This document shows, piece after piece, positions 15,729 through 24,586 of a stretch of DNA of 64,000 bases. Origin of the DNA: JAHRVQ01 sp029941905. GTDB lineage: Bacteria > Pseudomonadota > Gammaproteobacteria > Pseudomonadales > Azotimanducaceae. The first letter of the stretch is position 1; the number at the start of each line of letters is the position of its first letter. The notes below the pieces were generated by a model. The model worked only from the letters and a program-made list of their open reading frames with translations, did not search any database and had not been told where the DNA came from. A program made the translations under genes and the position numbers. The stretch is from positions 248,001 through 312,000 of the forward strand of contig JAPYTQ010000001.1 of the NCBI GenBank assembly GCA_029941905.1, written 5' to 3'.

Positions 15729-17420
15729 ATGAGGAACAAACCGGAATTAGCAATCGAATACGATGTCTGCGTTATCGGCAGCGGAGCCGGTGCCGGACCC
15801 ATCGCCTATGAACTGGCACTGGCTGGATACAAGGTGGTCATGCTGGAAAAGGGTCGCTTATATAACGAATCCGATTTCAAAAAAGACGAGATGCTGTCGC
15901 GTCGAGGCAGTTTTCGCTCCCATATCAGGGATGAACGCCATGTAATTGTTGAACCTGCCAGCGATAGCTGGAGCGAAAAAAATACCAGCCGGTTCTGGGG
16001 CGGCAATCTGGTGGGTGGTGCAACCAACTTCATGAGTGGTTACTTTCATCGATTGAAGCCGGAGGACTTTCGACTGCTGTCTGAATTCGGACCGATTGAG
16101 GGCGCCAACATTGTCGACTGGCCTATCAATTACGAAGCAATGGAACCCTATTACGCCAAAGTGGAGAAACTCATTGGTATCTCCGGTAAGGTGGTTAACC
16201 ACCCTAATCTTGAACCACGCTCAACACCGGACTACCCCTTCCCTCCGACCCTGGAGCACCCAATATCTCAATGGTTTGACAACGCCACGTCTGAGCTGGG
16301 TTTCCATCCACTTCCCATGGCACGCGCAATCCTTTCGCGACCTTACAAGGGACGAAACAGCTGCGAGTATTCCGGATACTGTGGTAGCTATGGTTGCAGT
16401 TCAGGTGCGAAGGGGAGCGCCCGTGCTGCGCTGTTGGCACAAACTCTGGCAACCGGAAACTGCGACCTGGTGACCAGTGCCAAAGCCTACCGAATAAACA
16501 CTGATAACAAGGGCAATGCCTCTTCAGTGGACTATTTTGATGCCCAGGGCCAGAGCCAGAGAGTACACGCCAGTATCGTCAGCATCGCCTGCTACTCGAT
16601 CGAATCCAGTCGCCTGTTACTCAGCTCGACGGGTAACAAACATCCGACGGGCATTGGGAATCGCTACAACCAGATAGGAAAAAACCTGCACTGTTGCTCC
16701 GGTGGAACTGGTCACGGTATTTTCGATTCAACTCGCTTCAGTCCGAAACAAGCCGCCGGTCTAAAAGTCAGAGGCCCGTTTTTTAACAGGGCGCTTCAGG
16801 ACTGGTATTTTATCAACGATACCAGTGTGTTTGGACGGCGAGTCAAGGGCGGCACCATTGATTTCGTGTTTGACCCGCCCACTCCTACCGCAGATGCGAA
16901 CGAACTCAAGTGGGATTCACAAGGGGATCTAATCTGGGGAAGTACCTATAAGCAGCGATTGAAATCACACTTCATTCAATCAAGGGATTTTAAATTCGAG
17001 GTATTCTGTGACTGGCTTCCAACAGACAATTGCCATGTTTCACTGCACCGGATTGAAAAAGATAAATGGGGCTCACCGGTTGCGAAAGTCAGGGTCGGCT
17101 ATCACCCGCATGACTTCAAGGTCTCGGAATATATAGTCGATAAAGGTGTGCAGGTGATGAAGCAGATGGGGGCACAGAAATATTATGGCAGTGCCTCCAG
17201 TTCACCCACGCCCAATCTGATTGCCGGGGGATTGCGGTTTGGAAATGACCCAAAAGTTTCAGCACTGGATCCGGATTGCCGTGTTCACGGTACCGAAAAC
17301 GTGTTTGTTACCGATGGAAGCTTCATGCCCAATGGCGGCAGTGTTACACCTACCTGGACTATTTACGCAAATGCTTTCCGGGTTGCTGACAAAATAAAAG
17401 TACAACTTCAATCGAGTTAG
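15729..17420 (+). CDS. GMC family flavoprotein dehydrogenase (gluconate-dehydrogenase-like large subunit)
   Basis: FAD-dependent alcohol or polyol dehydrogenase, 563 residues. The FAD-binding Rossmann motif is near the N-terminus (VIGSGAGAGPIAYELALAG, residues about 14-32), and the GMC C-terminal segment TDGSFMPNGGSVTPTWTI contains the conserved active-site region. A cysteine-rich stretch (CEYSGYCGSYGCSSGAKGS) occurs near residue 215, as in gluconate 2-dehydrogenase-type GMC proteins. Paired with the Tat-exported subunit 3 upstream, it probably works in the periplasm. The electron acceptor is not encoded nearby. AGGACAG serves as ribosome-binding site. The minisatellite separates it from its partner gene. 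Confidence 0.9.
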   Translation: MRNKPELAIEYDVCVIGSGAGAGPIAYELALAGYKVVMLEKGRLYNESDFKKDEMLSRRGSFRSHIRDERHVIVEPASDSWSEKNTSRFWGGNLVGGATNFMSGYFHRLKPEDFRLLSEFGPIEGANIVDWPINYEAMEPYYAKVEKLIGISGKVVNHPNLEPRSTPDYPFPPTLEHPISQWFDNATSELGFHPLPMARAILSRPYKGRNSCEYSGYCGSYGCSSGAKGSARAALLAQTLATGNCDLVTSAKAYRINTDNKGNASSVDYFDAQGQSQRVHASIVSIACYSIESSRLLLSSTGNKHPTGIGNRYNQIGKNLHCCSGGTGHGIFDSTRFSPKQAAGLKVRGPFFNRALQDWYFINDTSVFGRRVKGGTIDFVFDPPTPTADANELKWDSQGDLIWGSTYKQRLKSHFIQSRDFKFEVFCDWLPTDNCHVSLHRIEKDKWGSPVAKVRVGYHPHDFKVSEYIVDKGVQVMKQMGAQKYYGSASSSPTPNLIAGGLRFGNDPKVSALDPDCRVHGTENVFVTDGSFMPNGGSVTPTWTIYANAFRVADKIKVQLQSS

Positions 17421-17685
17421 CCTTGATCTGACAATATCTCAATTTCAAATTAGTATTGCTTAAGCTCACTAACTGTGCCGCTACAAAAGTAGAAATAACG
17501 AAGGACGCACTGCTCGGATATAGTCCGTTCGGATTACCTGGCCGGGTGTGCGCTTTCTGCTGCGGAGGGGGTATGTCTAGCCAACTGAGATTAAACAAAT
17601 AATTGTTGATCCATATCAGCAAGATAAGGGCGCAGCCATGCTCTAATTTTTCGACCGACGAAACAATCAACTTTAGGAGCAGACC

Positions 17686-19362
17686 ATGGCGATGATTGAC
17701 GGTGGAGAACTTGTTGGCAGGGCGCTGGCGAATGAAGGCGTTGAAAACGCTTTTGTTTTATGCGGCGGGCATATCATGCCAATTTTCTATGGCATGAGAA
17801 AAGTCGGAATCAAGATAATTGACGTGCGCCATGAATGTTCTGCGATGTACGCTGCGATTGCCTATACCCGGGCATCGGGCAAGGTCGCTGCTGTTATCAC
17901 AACGGCTGGCCCTGGAGTCGGTAATACGGCAGCGGGAATGATGGAGGCAGCATCCTTGAATATTCCAGTACTGCAGATCGGTGGCGCAGTTGCCATGAAT
18001 AAACGGGATGCCGGTGATTTACAGGATATGGACACCTTGACGCTGATGGAATCCTGTTCCAAATGGGCGAAAAAGTTAACCAGTACACGCCGCATACCTG
18101 AATATGTTTCCATGGCATTTCGCCAGGCAATGGATTCAACCCCTGGTCCTGTTTACCTGGAAATTCCAACGGATCTCGTATTTGCGCAGGTAGACCAGGA
18201 CAAGGTCAGTTTCCCCTCGAACTACATGGCCAGGTCTATTCCCCTGGGAGATCCACAACTAATCGACGAAGCAGCGGCGTTACTCGCCAATGCGGAACGC
18301 CCTGCCGTGCTTATTGATGATGCTGCGCGATGGGCGCTGGGTGACGATGCTAAAGCAATCTCGGAGCTGGCTGACTTTTTGAAGATGCCTGTGGGAATTG
18401 CTGGCAGTTCCTGCCGCGGTATATTCGGCAGTGAAGCTGAAAATTCAGCACTAAACTTCAACGCCACGGGTGCCGCTGATGTTGTGCTTGCGCTGGGTTG
18501 TAAATTTGATTTCAGAATCGGCTCTGGTGCCGGTATTGCGAAGGATGCAAAGGTTATTCAAGTTCACACTGACATGAAACAGATTGGCTTCAACCTCCGC
18601 GCTGATGTCGCTATCGTTGGCGGCGCGGGTCCGGTGACTAATCAAATCCTTGAGTCAATCCAGACCAAACGTAATCCCAAAGCAGATGACTCCTGGACAG
18701 GACCACCGCAGCAGCGCGGTACCGCAAAACTGCCTGCGCCCTTCAGCGACAAGAAAAGTCCGGCTCACCCTGCTCGTTGTGCCGGTGAAACAGCCAGATT
18801 CCTGGAGCAGGAGGCCCAGGACTGGACGATTGTCAATGACGGTGGTGAAGCTTCAGTCTGGATGGGGGCGACATTAACAGCAACCCGTCCCGGTCAAATC
18901 CATGCGTCTGGTGCTAACGGAACCATAGGTACCGGGCCCGGTCTGGTGATCGGTGCCTGGGCAGCAAACGCAAAACCGGTCCTGTGGTATACGGGAGACG
19001 GAAGTTTCGGTTTCTACCCAATGGAAATGGAGACCATGGCACGATTAGGTATACCCGTGGTATGCGTTATTTCCAATAATTCTGCCTGGGGTATGATCAG
19101 CATGGCGGAGAAATATGTTCGACCCAAAGAGATCGAAGCCCAGGGCCAGTGCAACGTGGAATTCCCCCATATGGTCGCTTACGAGAAGATGGCAGAAATG
19201 TGGGGCGGATACGGTGAGAAGGTGACCGACCCGGAAGCAATTCTACCTGCTATAAAAAGAGCGGCCGCCACCGGAAGACCTTCAATCATCAACGTTGAAG
19301 TGGATGATGTGAGTCTGTCACCGTTTATTGCCGGTTATGCCAATATGATCAAACCGGCCTGA
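17686..19362 (+). CDS. thiamine diphosphate-dependent enzyme (acetolactate synthase / 2-hydroxyacyl-CoA lyase-like)
   Basis: Cytosolic ThDP enzyme of 558 residues with the three-domain layout of the POX/ALS family: N-terminal pyrimidine-binding domain with catalytic Glu in VRHECSAMYAA, a central domain, and a C-terminal diphosphate-binding domain with GDGSFGFYP and the paired NN about 25 residues later. TAGGAG lies 6-7 bases before the ATG. Possible roles are acetolactate synthase-like, benzoylformate-type decarboxylase or 2-hydroxyacyl-CoA lyase; sequence alone does not decide. No small regulatory subunit is adjacent, which argues against a biosynthetic acetolactate synthase. It stands alone, convergent with the monooxygenase gene. 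Confidence 0.85.
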   Translation: MAMIDGGELVGRALANEGVENAFVLCGGHIMPIFYGMRKVGIKIIDVRHECSAMYAAIAYTRASGKVAAVITTAGPGVGNTAAGMMEAASLNIPVLQIGGAVAMNKRDAGDLQDMDTLTLMESCSKWAKKLTSTRRIPEYVSMAFRQAMDSTPGPVYLEIPTDLVFAQVDQDKVSFPSNYMARSIPLGDPQLIDEAAALLANAERPAVLIDDAARWALGDDAKAISELADFLKMPVGIAGSSCRGIFGSEAENSALNFNATGAADVVLALGCKFDFRIGSGAGIAKDAKVIQVHTDMKQIGFNLRADVAIVGGAGPVTNQILESIQTKRNPKADDSWTGPPQQRGTAKLPAPFSDKKSPAHPARCAGETARFLEQEAQDWTIVNDGGEASVWMGATLTATRPGQIHASGANGTIGTGPGLVIGAWAANAKPVLWYTGDGSFGFYPMEMETMARLGIPVVCVISNNSAWGMISMAEKYVRPKEIEAQGQCNVEFPHMVAYEKMAEMWGGYGEKVTDPEAILPAIKRAAATGRPSIINVEVDDVSLSPFIAGYANMIKPA

Positions 19363-19388
19363 GTAGTCGGTTCTTTAAACATTTTTTA

Positions 19389-19430
19389 ACTGCCTACTTG
19401 TAAGCGCCTATTTATAAGCGGCTATTTATA
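19389..19430. repeat. three 14-bp direct repeats across the monooxygenase stop codon
   Basis: On the minus strand TATAAATAGCCGCT (19430-19417) is followed by TATAAATAGGCGCT (19416-19403) and a degenerate TACAAGTAGGCAGT (19402-19389). The first copy contains the last codons and TAG stop of the monooxygenase. Because 14 is not a multiple of 3, the copied TAGs fall in all three frames. Confidence 0.8.
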
Positions 19431-20900
19431 GGCAAAGATGGGATCTTCCAGATCAATTTTTGGTAACTCGTCCTTCTCGACCCAATAATCCTGCGTATGC
19501 TGCCATTCCGGTTTATTCCCTCTTTTTGGTAGCAGATGCATGGAACGCATCAGGTAGCCGGGATTGAAGTTTTCCGGGTCCATCCAGGACAGCAGTGGCA
19601 TGCCCTCATCCTCAGGTCGGAGCAGGGGAACAACGGATTTCACACCCCGACATTTCATGCGGTTAAGCAGACGGCAGACGAAATCACCGATAATATCAAC
19701 ACGCAGAGTCCAGCTGGCGCGGAAGTAACCAAAGATCCATACCATGTTCGGTACACCGGTGAACATCATGCCGCGGTAGGTCACTGTATCGGCGAAGTCG
19801 AGAGGCTTGTCGTCGATGGAAAAATTAATCCCTCCCAGGACGCTCAGATTGAAACCAGTCGCCGTGATTATGATATCGGCCTGCAACTCCTGACCGGACT
19901 TTGTGAGAATACCCTTCTCAGTAAATTTTTCGATTTCGTCGGTCACCATGGAAGCTTTGCCAGCCTTAATCCCCTCGAAAATATCACCATCCGGCACAAA
20001 CGCAATACGCTGCCGCCAGGGTCGGTAACGGGGAGTGAAGTGCTTATCTACATCATAGTCGGGTCCCAAATATGCCCGCACGCCTTCGAGTAATTCCTGC
20101 TTGACGACTTCCGGTTCCTCGAAGGCGCGCCGTGTGAATTCAGACTGAAGATGTAGAATTTCCCGGCGGACAATCTCGTGAATCCACTCTTCTTTGATGT
20201 CCAGCTCACGTAGATGATCCGCAAGCTCGTGTTCATTGCGCCCGGGTACAAAATACGTTGGTGACCGTTGCAGTATCGTGACATGACTGCAATCGGCCGC
20301 AATTGCCGGTGCGACAGTCGCCGTGGTGGCACCTGAGCCAATCATGATGACGTGTTTATCTTTGTAATCCAGGTCCTCCGGCCAGGTCTGGGGATGAACG
20401 ATTTCACCCTTGAAATCATCCATACCTTGCCATTCCGGCGTATAGCCTTTCGCATGCTCATAGTAACCCTGACACATCCAGAGGAAACCCGCGGTGAACT
20501 GAACCTCATCACCCGTATCCTTGCGGATACCTTCAAGGGTCCAGGTTTTGTCTTTGCTGGACCAGTTTGCCGAGGTGATATGGTGATGATATCGAATGTG
20601 CTGGGCCAGATCCTGCTCTTCGATGACTTCACCCATGTAATTGAGAATTTCTCCCGCGGTAGCAATAGGTGGACCTGTCCAGGGTTTGAACCTGTATCCA
20701 AATGTATAAAGATCGCTGTCGGAGCGGATACCTGGATAACGATGCATGAGCCAGGTGCCACCGAAACTTTCCAGACCTTCAAGAACAAGGAAGCTCTGGT
20801 CCGGGCACTGTTCCTTCAGATGATATGCCGCGCCCACTCCGGAGATCCCCGCTCCTACTACGAGTACATCAAAATGTTCGGTTTTTTGAGCTTGGTTCAT
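19422..20900 (-). CDS. flavin-containing (Baeyer-Villiger-type) monooxygenase
   Basis: NADPH/FAD-dependent oxygenase of 492 residues. First Rossmann motif GAGISG at 16-21; second dinucleotide site GSGATTATVAPAIA near 185. Between them is FKGEIVHPQTWP (about 163-174), an exact match to the Baeyer-Villiger fingerprint FxGxxxHxxxWP. It therefore probably oxidises a ketone to an ester or a soft nucleophile to its oxide; the substrate is unknown. It is monocistronic, divergent from the methyltransferase and convergent with the ThDP enzyme. Its stop codon is embedded in a 14-bp repeat. Confidence 0.92.
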   Translation of the reverse strand: MNQAQKTEHFDVLVVGAGISGVGAAYHLKEQCPDQSFLVLEGLESFGGTWLMHRYPGIRSDSDLYTFGYRFKPWTGPPIATAGEILNYMGEVIEEQDLAQHIRYHHHITSANWSSKDKTWTLEGIRKDTGDEVQFTAGFLWMCQGYYEHAKGYTPEWQGMDDFKGEIVHPQTWPEDLDYKDKHVIMIGSGATTATVAPAIAADCSHVTILQRSPTYFVPGRNEHELADHLRELDIKEEWIHEIVRREILHLQSEFTRRAFEEPEVVKQELLEGVRAYLGPDYDVDKHFTPRYRPWRQRIAFVPDGDIFEGIKAGKASMVTDEIEKFTEKGILTKSGQELQADIIITATGFNLSVLGGINFSIDDKPLDFADTVTYRGMMFTGVPNMVWIFGYFRASWTLRVDIIGDFVCRLLNRMKCRGVKSVVPLLRPEDEGMPLLSWMDPENFNPGYLMRSMHLLPKRGNKPEWQHTQDYWVEKDELPKIDLEDPIFAYK

Positions 20901-21065
20901 AGTCGGGTCTCTGGTTAATTAATTATCTGACAGGGTATGCGCCGACAATGCGTGATGTTGCAGGTCTAAACAATGATCCAGGTCAAAACGAGGCTGGAGA
21001 TTCCTGTTGGCACGTCCTTGCGGCACCTGGAAAATTAAAGGAGGATGTGGCAACAGTCACCATAA

Positions 21066-21704
21066 GTGGATGCCCTGGATGAAAAACTGATGTCAAAACG
21101 GCAACGATGGAATGAACGTTACGCTAACAGGGCACTGGTCTGGTCTGCGGAACCGAACCGGTTGTTTTCTACGGAGGTCGCATCACTGGAGCCAGGCCGG
21201 GCCCTGGACATTGCCTGTGGTGAAGGACGTAACGCAATCTGGCTGGCGGAAAAGGGTTGGGATGTCACGGCGGTGGATTTTTCTGAAACCGGGATTGACA
21301 AGGGAAAACAGATCGCCAGAAAACGCGGCGTCAGAGTGAACTGGATTGTTGAAGACGTTTCTGTCTGGCAGCCACCTGAAGACGCTTACGACCTGGTAGC
21401 AATCCTTTATCTGCATACCGATGTTCAGGAACGACAAAAATGGCTCACGAATGTCATCGGTTCGGTCAAGCACGGTGGCACATTGATTTACATCGCCCAT
21501 GATCCAAGTAACATTAAGGACGGTGTTGGTGGCCCACAGGATCCTGATCAAGTGCCTGGTGTGGCTGAAATCAAAAATTCACTTGGGGATTTTCAAATCG
21601 AGATCGCCAGGGTCACAAAACGCCCGGTTGAGAACGACCCCGGCCACAGTAAAGAACGCAGGGGAACCGCCCTGGATTCATTTGTACGTGCCACCAGATT
21701 GTAA
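21066..21704 (+). CDS. class I SAM-dependent methyltransferase (TehB-like)
   Basis: Methyltransferase of 212 residues with the SAM motif I LDIACGEGRNAIWLA and an acidic motif II VTAVDFS. The order resembles TehB/thiopurine-type small methyltransferases that act on tellurite, selenium or small thiols. The start is uncertain: GTG 21066 and ATG 21090 are both in frame. A strong AAAGGAGG at 21037-21044 is followed one base later by a six-codon in-frame ORF (MWQQSP, stop at 21063-21065) that ends immediately before GTG 21066. Expression may therefore depend on re-initiation. The stop lies in a weak 12-bp repeat. Confidence 0.82.
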   Translation: MDALDEKLMSKRQRWNERYANRALVWSAEPNRLFSTEVASLEPGRALDIACGEGRNAIWLAEKGWDVTAVDFSETGIDKGKQIARKRGVRVNWIVEDVSVWQPPEDAYDLVAILYLHTDVQERQKWLTNVIGSVKHGGTLIYIAHDPSNIKDGVGGPQDPDQVPGVAEIKNSLGDFQIEIARVTKRPVENDPGHSKERRGTALDSFVRATRL

Positions 21705-21730
21705 GGGAAGTCATAAGAGAGGTTGTAAGA
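21698..21730. repeat. degenerate 12-bp repeat carrying three TAA codons after methyltransferase
   Basis: TAA occurs at 21702-21704 (the gene's stop), 21714-21716 and 21726-21728, exactly 12 bases apart. Each is preceded by a TTG or TCA-like triplet and followed by G-rich bases (TTGTAAGGG, TCATAAGAG, TTGTAAGAG). The three stops are in the same frame. The repeat is weak and may be chance. Confidence 0.45.
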
Positions 21731-21874
21731 GCTGGCTACTAGTGACATTTTAATACTTCTGTGAACAGTGTCTCAAAACCAACGTTAGTCAGTGTTATTT
21801 AGTCGTTCAAATCGGTATCCTGCGACAACTCAATCCTGAAATATTTCAATTCTATAAGTCGTGATAAGAACTGT

Positions 21875-22837
21875 ATGGGTTACCTTCATGAGCTCCACTC
21901 AACACTACAGCCACTGACGTTCAGGACTGACAAAGACCCGGTGGTCACCAAACCGGATTTAACAAAATACCTCAAGTTTTATTCCATTGATTTCGCGAAA
22001 AAACTCGACGTTGAGCATCGCATCGGAATTATCCGCGCCGCTGGTTTTAAAGTTGTGACCCACTATTGGAATGCCCCTGAGGCAAGAGGAACCGTGTTCA
22101 TTTTTCACGGTTACTTCGATCATGTCGGTCTGTACGGTCAACTCATCCAATGGTGTTTAAAAGAACACTACAATGTTGTCGCAATAGACTTACCGGGGCA
22201 TGGCCTATCCAGCGGCGAGCAGGCCAGTATCGAAAGCTTTGATCAGTATGGTGCCGTGTTAAAAACGCTGGTATCACTTTGCTCTAAAACACAGCAAAAA
22301 CCATTTTTTTGTATTGCTCAGGATATCGGAGCAACCGCGGTCATGAATATGATGTGGAAACACAATAAGCGGCCGTTTGCAAAAATGATCTTCCTGGCGC
22401 CATTCCTCAGACCCCAGGGCTGGTTCAAGGGGAAAATCTGGTACAGGATCTCAAAATTATTCGTAAAAAGTATCAAGCGACGGATTGTTCCCAACACTGG
22501 CAACAGGCAGTTTAATCGCTTTGTTGGTACAAAAGACCCGCTACAATCAAAACGTCAGCCCATTGAATGGCAAACTGCTATGCAGCACTGGATGGATGAG
22601 TTTCCTTCACTGCCAACGGAAATCGTAAAGCCGCTGATTATCCAGGGCGATGAAGATGTTACTCTCGACTGGAAATATAATATAAAGCAGATCGAAGCTC
22701 ATTTCCCAAACGTCATAACCGAATATCTGCCGGGTGCCAATCATCATTTAACAAATGAAGTGAAAAATCTGCGTAACAACATGTTTAAAAAAATCAAAAC
22801 GTACCTGGATCTGCAGATACTCGAACCTGTCAGCTGA
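21875..22837 (+). CDS. alpha/beta hydrolase, lysophospholipase-like, with Asp at the nucleophile position
   Basis: Alpha/beta-fold protein of 320 residues similar to monoacylglycerol lipase/lysophospholipase (Hydrolase_4). HGYFDHVGLY supplies the oxyanion region, and IDLPGHGLSSG is the conserved strand-turn before the elbow. Where GxSxG is expected, the sequence reads IAQDIGATA, with Asp150 instead of Ser. A candidate acid lies in QGDEDVTLDW and a His pair in GANHHLTNE. Asp nucleophiles are known in haloalkane dehalogenases and epoxide hydrolases, so it may be active with a different chemistry, or be a non-catalytic paralogue. The rest of the protein is intact. It stands alone, upstream of the acyl-CoA ligase. 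Confidence 0.8.
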   Translation: MGYLHELHSTLQPLTFRTDKDPVVTKPDLTKYLKFYSIDFAKKLDVEHRIGIIRAAGFKVVTHYWNAPEARGTVFIFHGYFDHVGLYGQLIQWCLKEHYNVVAIDLPGHGLSSGEQASIESFDQYGAVLKTLVSLCSKTQQKPFFCIAQDIGATAVMNMMWKHNKRPFAKMIFLAPFLRPQGWFKGKIWYRISKLFVKSIKRRIVPNTGNRQFNRFVGTKDPLQSKRQPIEWQTAMQHWMDEFPSLPTEIVKPLIIQGDEDVTLDWKYNIKQIEAHFPNVITEYLPGANHHLTNEVKNLRNNMFKKIKTYLDLQILEPVS

Positions 22838-22948
22838 ATCAATCAAACACGTCTTAATCTTCGACACTCCCTTAAAGCTCTTGGCGGTTTGTCCTGAGGC
22901 ATGAAGTATGTTTAATTAAGCACTCATGTATCCGAGCAGGAACCGCCC

Positions 22949-24586
22949 ATGGATAATTTTAACCCGGGCCTGATGCAAGATAGCAGCCTCACCATTCCTA
23001 CCTTGTTGGAACATGCCGCGACGAATCACCCGGAAACAGAAGTGGTCGCCCGGATGCTCGACGGCAGCCTGTTTCGTTACACCTATCATGAGCTTGCACT
23101 AAGGGCGAGACAGGCCGCCAATGCCCTTCAAAATCTCGGTGTAAAATACGGTGATGTAATCGGTACTCTGGCCTGGAATCATCACTGGCATATGGAGTGC
23201 TTTTACGCCATCCCGGGCCTCGGCGCAGTTTGCCATACTATAAACCCCAGGCTGTTTAAGGAACAAATTGTTTACATCATTAACCATGCCAATGACCGAA
23301 TACTGATTGTTGACCAGGATTTTGTCGCTCTGGTGGAAGAGATTGTGGACCAGATTCCTGACATCGAGAAATTCATTATCCTGGGTGAACGGGGTTGTAT
23401 CAATGAACCTGAAAAACTCGGTACCGTACTCTATTACGAAGAATTGATCGCTAACGAACCGACGACGATTGACTGGCCCGAATTCGACGAGCGTTCAGCT
23501 TCCGGGCTCTGTTATACCTCCGGAACAACCGGTAACCCGAAGGGTGTACTCTATGCTCACCGGTCAACCGTACTACATTCAATGGCTATCGCACAGCCAG
23601 ACAATCTTTGCTTGTCGGCCCATGACTGTGTCATGCCGGTTGCGCCCCTGTATCACGCCCAAAGCTGGGGGTTGCCCTATGGCGCCTGCATGGTCGGTGC
23701 GAAATTTATCCTGCCGGGCCGTCATCTGGATGGACCTAATCTGCTGCAATTGATACGGGATGAGCAGGTTACCACGGGTTGTGGTGTACCCACTATCTGG
23801 ACCATGGTGCTTGAACATGCCGAGGCAGAAAACCTCGACCTGGGTAAACTGCAACGATTACTCATTGGCGGCACTGCACTGCCAACGTCGATGCGAGACA
23901 GATTCCGTGCAAAAGGCGTCAGTGCAGTCCAGATCTGGGGCATGACTGAAACCAGTCCTATGGGCACTATTTCAAGAACCAATCCTGCGATGTCGGTCTT
24001 GTCCGAAGAAGATCAGGACAGTCAATTACTCAAACAGGGACGACTGCCTTATGGCGTAAAAATGAAGATCGTACTCGAAGACGGCAGCCGCGCACCGCAC
24101 GATGGACAAACCTCCGGTGACATCTGGGTGAAAGGTCCCTGGATCGCCAATGGTTACCTGCATGGCGATGGGGGAGAAATGTTGGACGATGAGGGCTATT
24201 TCCCCACCGGCGACGTGGGCCATATTGATCGCTTTGGTTTTATGAAAATAACGGATCGTTCAAAGGATGTTATTAAATCCGGAGGTGAATGGATCAGTTC
24301 AATCGACATCGAAGATATCGTTACCCGTCATCCTTCCGTCAGTATGGCTGCTGTTGTGGCTGCCTACCACAAGAAATGGGATGAGCGGCCTTTGTTGATG
24401 GTGACGTTAAAAGAAGGTAGATCGCTTGAAAAAGAAGAAATGGTCAATCATCTCACGGGAAAGATTGCCAAGTGGTGGATGCCCGACGACATGATTATCA
24501 TCGACGAAATGCCGATGACGGCCACGGGTAAGATCCGCAAACTGAGCCTGCGGGAGAAATACTGGCATCATCTCGCGTCTGACTAA
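22949..24586 (+). CDS. fatty-acid/acyl-CoA ligase (AMP-forming)
   Basis: ANL-superfamily ligase of 545 residues that activates a carboxylic acid, probably a medium- or long-chain fatty acid, to its CoA thioester through an acyl-AMP. Motifs: the phosphate loop YTSGTTGNPKG near 189-199, WGMTETSP, the hinge region TGDVGHIDRFGFMKITDR followed by KDVIKSGGEWIS, and the C-terminal catalytic lysine in MTATGKIRK. Its stop overlaps that of the convergent ligC by three to four bases. No operon partner is evident. Confidence 0.92.
   Translation: MDNFNPGLMQDSSLTIPTLLEHAATNHPETEVVARMLDGSLFRYTYHELALRARQAANALQNLGVKYGDVIGTLAWNHHWHMECFYAIPGLGAVCHTINPRLFKEQIVYIINHANDRILIVDQDFVALVEEIVDQIPDIEKFIILGERGCINEPEKLGTVLYYEELIANEPTTIDWPEFDERSASGLCYTSGTTGNPKGVLYAHRSTVLHSMAIAQPDNLCLSAHDCVMPVAPLYHAQSWGLPYGACMVGAKFILPGRHLDGPNLLQLIRDEQVTTGCGVPTIWTMVLEHAEAENLDLGKLQRLLIGGTALPTSMRDRFRAKGVSAVQIWGMTETSPMGTISRTNPAMSVLSEEDQDSQLLKQGRLPYGVKMKIVLEDGSRAPHDGQTSGDIWVKGPWIANGYLHGDGGEMLDDEGYFPTGDVGHIDRFGFMKITDRSKDVIKSGGEWISSIDIEDIVTRHPSVSMAAVVAAYHKKWDERPLLMVTLKEGRSLEKEEMVNHLTGKIAKWWMPDDMIIIDEMPMTATGKIRKLSLREKYWHHLASD

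Noticed and set aside
17573..17602. Nine-codon ORF with GGAGGGGG upstream before the ThDP gene
   Set aside because: The ribosome-binding site is striking, but the peptide (MSSQLRLNK) is not rich in any amino acid, no attenuator hairpin was seen, and it ends 83 bases before the gene.
17686..19362. Alpha-oxidation pathway formed by the ThDP enzyme (2-hydroxyacyl-CoA lyase), the acyl-CoA ligase and the phytanoyl-CoA dioxygenase
   Set aside because: The three genes are up to 20 kb apart on separate transcripts, and the lyase assignment is only one of several. Suggestive but unsupported.
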